NCBI GenBank assembly: GCA_003132865.1
Contig: PKYZ01000307.1
Span: 1-23,426, forward strand
Reading direction: 5' to 3'
Length of the DNA: 23,426 bases
Source: Bryobacterales bacterium
GTDB lineage: Bacteria; Acidobacteriota; Terriglobia; Bryobacterales; Bryobacteraceae
Each line of letters begins with the position of its first letter. Position 1 is the stretch's first letter. A program made the position numbers and the translations under genes. Of the stretch, positions 6,058 to 13,840 are shown piece after piece. Below the pieces are notes generated by a model, which saw only the letters and a list, made by a program, of their open reading frames with translations, was not told the origin of the DNA and made no database searches.

Positions 6058-7584
6058 TCAGCGCGTGATGCGGACGGTCGTTTCCTTCGCGTGGAGGGTC
6101 AGCACTTTCGTCTTAGGCTCCCACTCGATGTCGCCGCCGGTGACCGACTTCGGGCTCCAGGCGCCCAGCTTCAGCCGTTCGGTGGAGACGCTGTCGAATT
6201 TGGTATAGGCGATCGCGTCGCCTCCGTATTCGATGCGCTGGATCACCGAGGTCGTCCGCAGCAGATGATTCTGGTCGTCGGGCGCGAGTTCGGGGAATGA
6301 CGCCATGGCGCGCAGGTAATGCCGGACGTAATCGCCGTAGCCATCGGTGAGCCAGTTGTCGTCGCGTGGATAACGGTTCTTGCCGTCCGTATCCACCATG
6401 TACGTGGCCCAGTTCAAGCGGCGTATGGCGGCATCCTTCAGTGTCGAATCCCCGGTTTTCTCGCAGTAGAGCAGCTCCACGGACGCATGGCGCGAAGTGT
6501 GACTGTTGCCGGGCACTTTGTATGCCGTTTGCTCGTTGATCGGGATCACGCCGAACTTTTCCCATTCGTGGTTGGCGAAGGATTGATAGCTCCAATCCAG
6601 GATGAAGGCCGCATCCTTCTTTCCCTGGGCGTCCCAGGCAGGATGTTCGAGGATGTATCGCGCCAGAGTGTCGGCGTTAATCTCGGTATCCGACCAGGCT
6701 TCGGTCGGAACGTCTTCGAAGAACGGGCCCCACTTGTTGGTCTTTATGGGGTAAGCCTTGAGCCAGGCGCTAACTATATCGCGGGCCTGGGCATATTTCG
6801 CGGCGTTGCCCCCATCGAGAGCGATCAGATCGTCGAACAGCAGCAGCGCTCCGGTATAGTTGCTGGTGTAAGTGGCGGCGAAAGTCTTGCCGTTCTTGAC
6901 CACCTTGTGGACTTCGCCGGTTTGGGCGTGGACGCGGAATGGCCAGGGCGAGTTGTCGCCGTCGCCCGGCTTCACTCGGGCTGCCAGAGTGCCGGCGATG
7001 CCCAGGGCCGCATCGAGGTACTTGCGGTTGCCAGTCATCTTGTACAGCCCTACCAGCTCCGCTCCGAAACTGGCGGCCTTGTCGGGTTGCAGGAAGCCCT
7101 TGCCGGCGCGCATGTCTCCGTCGTAGACGCCCGAGTGGAGCACAGTGTTGTAAGGATACGGGAGGCTGCCCCACAGGTCGTTCTTCGCGGAGAAGCCGTG
7201 GGCCAGCCAGTAGTCGGCCATGTACGTCATGTTGTCGCGTACGCTGGTGTCGCCTAGGTAGCCGTACAGCAGGTTCCACGACGAAAGCGCCATGTTGATC
7301 TGGTCGCCTCCGAGACCGCGCGGATCTTCCTCGTTGGGTTTCCAGACCTGATGCTGCATGTACATGGGGACGCCGTTGGGGCACTGGCGCATGTCCTTCC
7401 AGAAGTTGAAGAGCAACCGGATCACATGGTCGTAGGCCTGCGAAGGACCGGTCCCATACCAGGGTACGATCTTTCCGGAAGCATCGGCCTGGATGTCGTG
7501 ATAGCCGAGTTTTTCGGCGCGTGCCGCGACGCCCGGCGCCACCAGCAGCGCCACTGCGACAAAGAATTGGGAGTACGGTTTCAT
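6058..7584 (-). CDS. Secreted hydrolase-like protein, paralog P1
   Basis: P1 has 508 residues and a signal peptide (residues 1-23, cleavage near ARA-EK). The body is helical, with paired repeats such as LYKMTGNRKYLDAALGIAGT, which suggest an (alpha/alpha)-barrel like six-hairpin glycosidases. The motifs PGDGDNSPWPFRV, PFFEDVP, INEQ, SHTSRHASVELLY and LTDGYGDYVRHY recur in the other three copies in this window. A C-terminal beta-rich region of about 90 aa, starting near LLRTTSVIQRIEYG, is shared with P2 and P4. It is probably periplasmic and acts on a glycan. No family signature allows a substrate call. It starts 3 bp after P2, with GAAGG before the ATG, so the two are co-translated. Confidence 0.7.
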   Translation of the reverse strand: MKPYSQFFVAVALLVAPGVAARAEKLGYHDIQADASGKIVPWYGTGPSQAYDHVIRLLFNFWKDMRQCPNGVPMYMQHQVWKPNEEDPRGLGGDQINMALSSWNLLYGYLGDTSVRDNMTYMADYWLAHGFSAKNDLWGSLPYPYNTVLHSGVYDGDMRAGKGFLQPDKAASFGAELVGLYKMTGNRKYLDAALGIAGTLAARVKPGDGDNSPWPFRVHAQTGEVHKVVKNGKTFAATYTSNYTGALLLFDDLIALDGGNAAKYAQARDIVSAWLKAYPIKTNKWGPFFEDVPTEAWSDTEINADTLARYILEHPAWDAQGKKDAAFILDWSYQSFANHEWEKFGVIPINEQTAYKVPGNSHTSRHASVELLYCEKTGDSTLKDAAIRRLNWATYMVDTDGKNRYPRDDNWLTDGYGDYVRHYLRAMASFPELAPDDQNHLLRTTSVIQRIEYGGDAIAYTKFDSVSTERLKLGAWSPKSVTGGDIEWEPKTKVLTLHAKETTVRITR

Positions 7585-7587
7585 TGT

Positions 7588-9237
7588 TCAACCTTCAATG
7601 ATGATCTCGCCGGAGCTCACGTGCCGGATCTGCAGTACCCAGTCGCCTCCGCCCAGGGGCCGGAGCGTGTAGCCCTCCGGTTTGGCGCTGCCATCCTCGG
7701 CAAGAGCCGCCCCGCCCGCGGTGATCATGGACGGCTTAAAGCTCAGCCGTAGAACTTCCGTGGCGGCGCCATCGAAGGTCCGGTACTCGACGCTGTGTTC
7801 GCCGTATCTTACCGTCTGCACCACGGAAGTGGAGCGCAAAATATGGTCCTGGCCGGCGGGGGCGAATTCCGGAATGGCTCCCATGGCCCATTGGAAGTGG
7901 CGCAGGTAATCGGAATAGCCGTCGCTGAACCAGTACGAATCGTTGTAGTCCAGGCCGCAGCAGGCGATCCGGCCGTCCGGCGCAGCGAAGTACGTGCCGT
8001 AATTCAGGCCGCGGAAGGCGTCTTCGCGGGCCTGCCCATCGCGCGTTTTTTCGAAGTACATGGAGCTGATGGCGGCCCAGCGGGCGGTGTGGTCTCCCTG
8101 ACCGGCGCGCGAGCAGCAGCCGAACGTGGCATCCGGCGTGGATTGTTCGTCGATGGCCTGCGCGCCGAAAAACGGTCCGCGGCCGAAGCGGAATTTCACC
8201 CAGTCGAGAAGCCGGCCGACGTGACTCACCCACTGCGGATCGACTTCGGCGGGGTCGTTGCGCGCCAGGATGTAGTACGCCGCCGCCATAGGGGTGAGTT
8301 GATTGACGTCGTCGGGGTGGCGGGGGACATCCTCGAAATAGCCGCTCCATTTGTTCCAGGCCGGGCTCTCCCGGTTCAGCGGGTGATCCACCATCCAGCG
8401 CCAAGCCGTGTGGCGGGCCTTGCGGAAGGCCTCTACGTCGCCGGCATTCAAGCGGATCAGCTCCTCAAAAAGGCGGAGCGAGCCGGCCACATCGCCTCCA
8501 TATTCTTCGAGCGCCAGAGTCACGCCGCTGCGCGCATCTACGCGGAACGGCCAGGGGGTGTGTTGGGCGTCGCCGGGGCGAACATGGCTGGCAAGAGCGC
8601 GGGCGCAGCGGATCGCGGCATCCAGGTACTTGCGGTCGCCTGTCAGCTTATAGAAGAGCGCGTAGCCGGTGCCCAGTTCGCCGACCTTGTCGGTCTCGAT
8701 TCCGCCGTAGAACTCGTGCGGCATGTCCTGAATGCAGTGGCCGTAGTCCGGCTGGTCGTCGCAGTTGGTGGCAAACGGAACGCCAGGCCAGTCCCAATCC
8801 GCCGGGGTGGTGCCGTGGGCGAGTTGGTGGTCCAGCATCTCCCGCACGGCCGCGACCGCCTCCTGGTCGCCCGAGTAGGGATACCAGCCCATCAACGAAT
8901 CGACAAAGGAGGCGAACACCATCGCCGGGTTGTGCTGCCAGTTGGCTCCTTGCAGGGTCTTGCCGTCGAAAACCGAGTTGATGAGGTAGATCTTCAGGCC
9001 CGTGCCATGGCGCGTATCGCGAGGCACCTTGTGCTCAATAAAATCCCACCCGAGATGCAGCACTTTGTCATAACCGAGGTTCTTATCGGGCTGATACCAG
9101 GCCAGCAGGCGGCCCTGCGCGTCGAGGACGGCCGGATGCCACGGCACCTGGGCATTGACGTAGACGTCTTCGGCGGCGAGCGCCGCGGGCAGGACCAGGC
9201 TCAACAGAAAAAACACGCCAAAGGTGGAACGCAGCAT
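7588..9237 (-). CDS. Secreted hydrolase-like protein, paralog P2
   Basis: P2 (549 aa from this start) has a signal peptide (STFGVFFLLSLVLPAALA) and the same architecture as P1: helical repeats (FYKLTGDRKYLDAAIRCARA), PGDAQHTPWPFRV, YFEDVP, IDEQ, GDHTARWAAI, FSDGYSDYLRHF, then a beta-rich tail (ILRSTSVVQTVRYG). It has extra Cys pairs (FGCCSR, ACCGLD). The sequence allows an ATG at 9249, but that codon lies inside the best -10 box (TATGAT). I therefore prefer the ATG at 9237, at or next to the predicted transcription start. First gene of the minus operon; divergent from the GntR gene. A role in glycan breakdown is inferred from export, fold type and context. Confidence 0.7.
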   Translation of the reverse strand: MLRSTFGVFFLLSLVLPAALAAEDVYVNAQVPWHPAVLDAQGRLLAWYQPDKNLGYDKVLHLGWDFIEHKVPRDTRHGTGLKIYLINSVFDGKTLQGANWQHNPAMVFASFVDSLMGWYPYSGDQEAVAAVREMLDHQLAHGTTPADWDWPGVPFATNCDDQPDYGHCIQDMPHEFYGGIETDKVGELGTGYALFYKLTGDRKYLDAAIRCARALASHVRPGDAQHTPWPFRVDARSGVTLALEEYGGDVAGSLRLFEELIRLNAGDVEAFRKARHTAWRWMVDHPLNRESPAWNKWSGYFEDVPRHPDDVNQLTPMAAAYYILARNDPAEVDPQWVSHVGRLLDWVKFRFGRGPFFGAQAIDEQSTPDATFGCCSRAGQGDHTARWAAISSMYFEKTRDGQAREDAFRGLNYGTYFAAPDGRIACCGLDYNDSYWFSDGYSDYLRHFQWAMGAIPEFAPAGQDHILRSTSVVQTVRYGEHSVEYRTFDGAATEVLRLSFKPSMITAGGAALAEDGSAKPEGYTLRPLGGGDWVLQIRHVSSGEIIIEG

Positions 9238-9244
9238 ACTGAAG

Positions 9245-9273
9245 ATCATACCTTTTCATGGCCGGGTTTTCAA
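9245..9273 (-). promoter_or_regulatory. Predicted sigma70 promoter of the minus operon
   Basis: Reading the minus strand, TTGAAA (9268-9273) and TATGAT (9245-9250) are separated by exactly 17 bp. Both boxes are close to consensus. Transcription would begin at about 9238, one base before the ATG at 9237, so the message would be leaderless or nearly so. The same 12-mer AGGTATGATCTT surrounds the -10 box upstream of the plus operon (13807-13818). Confidence 0.5.
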
Positions 9274-9279
9274 TTTGCC

Positions 9280-9312
9280 GCATTTCGATGTAATGTGGGG
9301 ACTGGGAAATGC
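9280..9312. promoter_or_regulatory. Inverted repeat over the GntR start, possible operator
   Basis: GCATTTC (9280-9286) and GAAATGC (9306-9312) are perfect inverted 7-bp arms 19 bp apart; the second arm contains the GntR start codon. In the RNA this could be a hairpin enclosing the ribosome site. In DNA it could be a binding site for autoregulation, since FadR-type GntR proteins usually bind palindromes in their own promoter. Evidence is positional only. Confidence 0.25.
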
Positions 9313-10019
9313 ACACGCGCACCTTCCGGAGCGGCCGATTGAGCGAACTGGCGCTCCACGAGATTGAACGCATGGTTGCCGAGGAATTCCGGGCGCCGGG
9401 TTCCAGGCTGCCCAAAGAAGCCGAACTGGCGGACCGGCTTCATGTCAGCCGCATCGTGATCCGTGAGGCGATGAAGATCCTGGAAGACCGCGGCTTGGTG
9501 GAAGTACGCGCCGGCCGGGGCAGCTTCACCGTGGCCCCCAAGCCGGATCGAGTCAAGGAGTCGTTGATGCGGCTGTTCCGCGATCAGCCCATGCCCACGG
9601 CCGAAGAAATGGAGCGCTTGCTCGAGTTGCGCCAGGTGCTGGAGGAGACCACCGCCAGTCTGGCGGCCGTGCGGGCCACCGAAGAGGATCTGACGGAGAT
9701 GGAAGCCGCCTTGCGCCAAATGAAGGAAGACGGCCTGGGCCTGGATGAAACCATTGCCGCGGACCTGCGTTTCCACCGGGCCGTGATGCGCGCGGCGCAC
9801 AACCGGTATTTCGAGATCGTCCTCGATCCGCTGACGGAGGTATTCCAGCAGCAGATCAAGCTCACCAACAGCTATGACACCGGTTGGGAGTTGCATCGCA
9901 GTATTTTCCAGGAGATCCGGGCGCGCAATCCAATCGGAGCGCGGCAGGCGGTGCGCCGCCTGATGAAGCAGACACTATCGGATTCGCGCAAGGCGCTGAA
10001 AGAGTTCAGCCAGGATTGA
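9309..10019 (+). CDS. GntR-family regulator, FadR/FCD subfamily
   Basis: This 236-residue transcriptional regulator has an N-terminal winged helix-turn-helix (about 10-75), with PGSRLPKEAELADRLHVSRI and REAMKILEDRGLVEVRAGRG typical of GntR proteins. The all-helical C-terminal FCD effector domain (about 95-225) contains ADLRFHRAVMRAAHN and ELHRSIFQEIRARN, holding the Asp/His residues that commonly bind a metal and a small acid. Family members usually repress sugar-acid or organic-acid catabolic genes until the ligand binds. It is transcribed away from the minus operon, with about 70 bp between start codons, and sits between the two halves of the cluster. It is therefore the likely local regulator, with a sugar acid as the likely effector (inference). 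Confidence 0.92.
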   Translation: MHTRTFRSGRLSELALHEIERMVAEEFRAPGSRLPKEAELADRLHVSRIVIREAMKILEDRGLVEVRAGRGSFTVAPKPDRVKESLMRLFRDQPMPTAEEMERLLELRQVLEETTASLAAVRATEEDLTEMEAALRQMKEDGLGLDETIAADLRFHRAVMRAAHNRYFEIVLDPLTEVFQQQIKLTNSYDTGWELHRSIFQEIRARNPIGARQAVRRLMKQTLSDSRKALKEFSQD

Positions 10020-10030
10020 GCGCATCCCGA

Positions 10031-10285
10031 AGATGGGTATGTGCTTCACTCAGGTAATAGCTCCTGTAGATGATTGGTGGGGCGGACCCCCATAAGCGCT
10101 AACTTAAGGGCTGCAACATCCTTGAGGGCCGCAAGAGCTTGTGACGGCGGAAATCGAGTTTCCAACATTTTGTGGCCAAAATGTTTTAAGTTAGCGCCTA
10201 TGGGGCGGACCCCCTGGTCCGAGGCGCCCGCCCCACGTCTCGCTCCTGGTAGTGGCGTCTACCTGAGCCAAGCACATACCCATCT
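10031..10285. repeat. Outer inverted-repeat element with 26-bp arms
   Basis: The left arm (10031-10056, beginning AGATGGGTATGTGCTT) and the right arm (10260-10285, ending AAGCACATACCCATCT) are inverted copies matching at 24 of 26 bases. CCCGA precedes the left arm (10026-10030) and recurs just after the right arm (10287-10291), a possible 5-bp target duplication offset by one base. With no ORF inside, this looks like a miniature transposable element of about 255 bp or a large palindromic repeat of the REP/BIME type. Confidence 0.65.
10078..10214. mobile_element. Nested MITE-like element flanked by 14-bp direct repeats
   Basis: TGGGGCGGACCCCC is present at both ends (10078-10091 and 10201-10214), consistent with a target duplication. 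Inside lie inverted arms CCCCATAAGCGCTAACTTAA (10088-10107) and its inverse TTAAGTTAGCGCCTATGGGG (10186-10205), with one mismatch in 20. Next to the right arm is a second hairpin, AACATTTTG-TGGC-CAAAATGTT (10164-10185). No coding sequence. It sits within the outer inverted repeat and so probably inserted later. Confidence 0.65.
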
Positions 10286-10325
10286 CCCCGAATTCCCAAT
10301 TCCCCCTTTTTTCCCCCGGGACTCC

Positions 10326-10355
10326 TTGACAGCCTCCCCAAACATATGATATTTA
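10326..10355 (+). promoter_or_regulatory. Predicted promoter of the TonB receptor gene
   Basis: A perfect -35 hexamer TTGACA (10326-10331) is followed after 18 bp by TATTTA (10350-10355); TATGAT at 10345 is too close to pair with it. A start of transcription near 10362 leaves a leader of about 20 nt containing a strong GGGAGGAG (10371-10378) before the ATG at 10383. Only hexamer matching supports it. Confidence 0.4.
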
Positions 10356-10382
10356 CGAATGATCGGTTCAGGGAGGAGTTCA

Positions 10383-13300
10383 ATGTCGCATCGTTCTATA
10401 TCCGGCTTCTCGCGGACGGGCCTGACGAGGAGCTTTTTTCTCGCTCTGGCATGCGTTTGCCTGGCGAGCTTCGTCAACGCACAAATCAACACGGGCCGCA
10501 TCGACGGCACGGTCCGGGACGCCAGCGGCGGGGTGGTTCCCGAAGCGCGGGTCTCGGCCACCAACGACGCCACCGGCGCCGTCACATCCACCGAGAGCTC
10601 CGCGGCGGGCGACTACGTGGTGAACTTTCTGGTGCCCGGAACATATCGCGTATCGATCGAAAAACAGGGTTTCCAGCGCAACGTGACGTCCGGCGTGGTC
10701 GTGAACGCCGGCGGGATCACGCGCGTGGACTCCAACTTGACGCTGGGCCAAATGCAGCAGGCCGTGCAGGTGGCGGCCAATCCGCTGGCCGTGGCCACGG
10801 AGACTTCCGAACTGTCCAAGACATTCGACTTCAAGCAGATCGATGATCTGCCCAACATCGATCGCAATCCGCTTTATCAGATGAACCTGCTGCCGGGCGC
10901 CAACAACGACGTGGGCAGCGGCAATTACGGCACAAACGGGGGCGAGAACGGCTCAGCCGTGGGATTGACCCGCTCGCAAACGGTCTCGCTGGGAGGCATA
11001 GACGCCAACGCCAATAGCGTCTTCATCGAAGGCATCTTCAACCGCGAACCGCAGAACGCTTACATCGGGCTGGTCCCGCCGATTGAAGCCATCCAGGAAG
11101 TGCAGGTCTACACCGGCAAATACAATGCGGAATTCGGGTTTTCGGGCAGCGCGGTCATCAACGTGGTGACCAAGAGCGGCACCAACGAACTTCACGGAGC
11201 GCTGTTCGAATACCTGCGGAACAACGCTGCCGATGCCAAGAATTTCTTTGCTCAACAGGCCACGCCTTTCCGCCGCAACCAGTTCGGCGGCGCTGTGGGC
11301 GGACCGATCGAAAAGAACAAGCTCTTCTTCTTCGGCGACTATCAGGGTACCCGGTTCGTCACCAGTTCGCCAGGCTTTACCACCGCTCCGACCGCCAAGA
11401 TGTACAACGGCGATTTTTCCGAGTTGTACGATCTCACGCAGCCTCTGGACGCGGCTGGGAACACCTACGGCCAGATCTACGATCCGTTTTCGCGCGTAAC
11501 CGACGCGAACGGAAACGTGACGTCGGCGACGCCCTTTCCGGGGAACATCATTCCAAAATCTCGCTGGGATGCGGTGGCGGCGAAGATGAACAACGACCAG
11601 GTCTTCGGCGTAGCGAATCTGCCCGGCATCAGCAACAATCTCTACTACCTATACAGCAACCAGCAGAACGTGAATCAGGGCGACGGGCGCGGGGATTATT
11701 ACCTGACCGATCGCGACCGCTTTTTCTACCGTTACTCCCAAATGGATTCGACCAGCAACAACGCCACTTCGGTCAACCAGTTCTGGCAGGCCGGCCAAGC
11801 CGACTCGAACAGCGTGAACCGGAACATGCAGCTTACCTACCTGCGCACCATTGGAGCCAGCATGTCGAACGAACTGCGGCTGGGCTACAACCGGACGCAC
11901 GTCAACACCAGCAACAAGACCATGAGCAAGGCCTGGAACAATTATTACGGGCTTCCGAACGGCAACCTGGGCGACCCCATCACGCAGGGTATCTTTGAAG
12001 TCGATCTCTCGCCAATTCACAACATCGGCGATCCGGACTGGGTGGCATTCATCGTGAGCAACACGCTGGCTCTCACGGAAAACTTCACATGGGTCAAGGG
12101 AAGGCACACCATCAAGTTCGGCACGAGCCTGAACCATGTGGAGGATACTTCCGCCGACACGATTGGCGGCGACGACCCGCGCGGCAGGATCAGCTTCGAT
12201 CCGGCCATGACTTCGTACAGCGGAACCGCGGCGCCGTACGCCTATCCCAGCTTCCTGCTGGGCACGCCGACCTCCATTGCCCGAGCGCGTTTCGTGGGCG
12301 GCTGGCCTTATCAGACTTACTGGCAGAACGCCTGGTATGCGCAGGACGATTTCAAAGTCCTGCCGTCATTGACGCTGAACCTTGGCCTGCGCTACGACAT
12401 GTTCACGCGGCCGATCGAACGCTACAACCGGCAGTCCAACTGGGACTCCCAAACGAACCAGCTCGTGGTAGCCACCAACAGCGATCGCAGCCCGGGACTC
12501 AACCTGGATAAGGGTGACTGGGGGCCGCGTCTGGGCTTCGCCTGGAGCCCGGACCGGGGCAAGACCAGCGTTCGCGGCGGATACGGAATCTCGTATTGGC
12601 AAGCTTACTGGTCCGGCCCGCTGACGATTCTCGGGTTGACTTATCCGAGCTATGTGAAGCAGCAGTTCTTGACGCCGAACAACCTGACACCGTCCTTGAC
12701 CCTTGCTCAGAACGGACTTCCCCTCGCGAGCGCGCAGTACGACAGCTCGGGAAACCTGATCATCCCCGACAATGCGGTCATCCGCGGAACTGCCATCAAC
12801 TGGAAGAATCAGCGAGTGGACCAGGGCACCATCAACTTGGCGCGCGAGCTCCGGCCCGGCATGATTCTCGACGTGGGATATGTGCACGTCCAGGGCATCC
12901 ACAACAATCACACGGTAAACATCAACCAAGCGCCTCCGCAGCCGGCCGGAGCCGACTACAACCTGGCCCGGCCGCTGTACAGCCAGTATCCGCAGTTGGG
13001 AGACGTTCCCGTACAGTTCGCCACGGCCGGCAGTTGGTACGACGCTCTGACCGCCAGTTTCACGGCCAGCCTGACAAAGTACGTCAATGTGTACGCGACG
13101 TACGCGCATGCGCGCAGTTTTTCGAACGGGAACAACATCAACCCGGCCGACATTTGGCAGTATTACGGGCCCACGCCGGAGGATATTGCGCATACGCTCA
13201 ACGCGCAGGTAGTTGTGCAGCTCCCGTTCGGGCGCGGCCGGGCCTATTTCTCCAACATGAGCCGCTTGCAGGATGCGGTTTTCGGCGGCTGGCAATACGC

Positions 13301-13721
13301 AGGACTGATTCACGTCCGCAGTGGCACGCGTTTCGACGTTTATTCCGGAGTGAGCCTGCTGAACAACGGTCAGGGCAACCGGCCGAACCGGATTTGCAGC
13401 GGAGCGATCTCCAACCCGACCCCGAACATGTGGTTCAACCCGAGTTGCTTCATCGATGACACCATCCCCCAAACTTACGGGAATGCGGGCATCAACCCGC
13501 TGTACGCGGATGGCTTGCAACAGCTCGATTCTTCGCTTTCGAAGACCTTCAATGTTACCGAGCGCGCCAACTTGCAGCTTCGGATTGACGTTTTCAATAC
13601 TTTCAATCACACGAACTTCGCCGCGCCGGACTCGACGGTTGGCGATGCCACGGTCGGGCAGGTTTTCAGCACGTCGGTCGACCCGCGACGCATGCAGTTC
13701 GGCTTGCGGCTGCATTTTTGA
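10383..13721 (+). CDS. Oar-like TonB-dependent outer-membrane receptor
   Basis: This 1112-residue outer-membrane transporter has a signal peptide (LTRSFFLALACVCLASFVNA). A carboxypeptidase-regulatory-like beta-sandwich follows (about 35-115: GRIDGTVRDASGGVVPEARV ... GTYRVSIEKQGF). A plug domain follows (about 120-270, with GIDANANSVFIEGI, VPPIEAIQEVQVYTGKYNAE and SGSAVINVVTKSGTNELHG). The rest is a long beta-barrel ending in FGLRLHF, with the terminal aromatic residue expected for barrel assembly. The length is normal for the acidobacterial Oar/CarboxypepD_reg type. I chose the ATG at 10383 over the one at 10359 because GGAGG lies 6 nt upstream. It probably imports an oligosaccharide, energised by TonB/ExbBD encoded elsewhere. 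No SusD partner is present. Substrate is unknown. Confidence 0.93.
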   Translation: MSHRSISGFSRTGLTRSFFLALACVCLASFVNAQINTGRIDGTVRDASGGVVPEARVSATNDATGAVTSTESSAAGDYVVNFLVPGTYRVSIEKQGFQRNVTSGVVVNAGGITRVDSNLTLGQMQQAVQVAANPLAVATETSELSKTFDFKQIDDLPNIDRNPLYQMNLLPGANNDVGSGNYGTNGGENGSAVGLTRSQTVSLGGIDANANSVFIEGIFNREPQNAYIGLVPPIEAIQEVQVYTGKYNAEFGFSGSAVINVVTKSGTNELHGALFEYLRNNAADAKNFFAQQATPFRRNQFGGAVGGPIEKNKLFFFGDYQGTRFVTSSPGFTTAPTAKMYNGDFSELYDLTQPLDAAGNTYGQIYDPFSRVTDANGNVTSATPFPGNIIPKSRWDAVAAKMNNDQVFGVANLPGISNNLYYLYSNQQNVNQGDGRGDYYLTDRDRFFYRYSQMDSTSNNATSVNQFWQAGQADSNSVNRNMQLTYLRTIGASMSNELRLGYNRTHVNTSNKTMSKAWNNYYGLPNGNLGDPITQGIFEVDLSPIHNIGDPDWVAFIVSNTLALTENFTWVKGRHTIKFGTSLNHVEDTSADTIGGDDPRGRISFDPAMTSYSGTAAPYAYPSFLLGTPTSIARARFVGGWPYQTYWQNAWYAQDDFKVLPSLTLNLGLRYDMFTRPIERYNRQSNWDSQTNQLVVATNSDRSPGLNLDKGDWGPRLGFAWSPDRGKTSVRGGYGISYWQAYWSGPLTILGLTYPSYVKQQFLTPNNLTPSLTLAQNGLPLASAQYDSSGNLIIPDNAVIRGTAINWKNQRVDQGTINLARELRPGMILDVGYVHVQGIHNNHTVNINQAPPQPAGADYNLARPLYSQYPQLGDVPVQFATAGSWYDALTASFTASLTKYVNVYATYAHARSFSNGNNINPADIWQYYGPTPEDIAHTLNAQVVVQLPFGRGRAYFSNMSRLQDAVFGGWQYAGLIHVRSGTRFDVYSGVSLLNNGQGNRPNRICSGAISNPTPNMWFNPSCFIDDTIPQTYGNAGINPLYADGLQQLDSSLSKTFNVTERANLQLRIDVFNTFNHTNFAAPDSTVGDATVGQVFSTSVDPRRMQFGLRLHF

Positions 13722-13785
13722 GGTCGCCGGTGCCCGCGTGGGAAAGCGCCGCGCGCCGCCCCACCCCGCGCGCAATCGCCCTTTG

Positions 13786-13815
13786 TTGCTTTTCGCGCAT
13801 GCGAATAGGTATGAT
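13786..13815 (+). promoter_or_regulatory. Predicted promoter of the plus operon
   Basis: TTGCTT (13786-13791) and TATGAT (13810-13815) are 18 bp apart. A perfect palindrome, TTCGC-GCAT-GCGAA (13792-13805), lies in the spacer and is a candidate operator because a bound protein there would block polymerase. The string AGGTATGATCTT (13807-13818) is also present at the minus-operon promoter, suggesting the two operons share regulation. Confidence 0.45.
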
Positions 13816-13840
13816 CTTTTACGAGTAACCGGAGAGCCGA

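Larger units (their letters stand above)
10020..10382. other. Intergenic stretch holding nested repeats and a promoter
   Basis: No gene is seen between the GntR stop and the TonB receptor start. The stretch is filled by an outer inverted-repeat element (10031-10285), an inner element nested in it (10078-10214), a T/C-rich run (about 10297-10320) and the receptor promoter (10326-10355). Confidence 0.7.

Noticed and set aside
5086..6300. Plus-strand ORF of 404 codons opposite the DapA-like gene
   Set aside because: The minus frame has conserved aldolase residues; the plus frame has none and spans two minus genes.
7795..9342. Long plus-strand ORF (515 codons) opposite P2
   Set aside because: Antisense to a gene with signal peptide and paralog motifs; it also runs through the divergent promoter and into the GntR gene.
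10164..10189. Hairpin plus TTTT as a terminator for the GntR gene
   Set aside because: The stem is AT-rich and lies within a mobile element about 150 bp from the stop; more likely part of the element.
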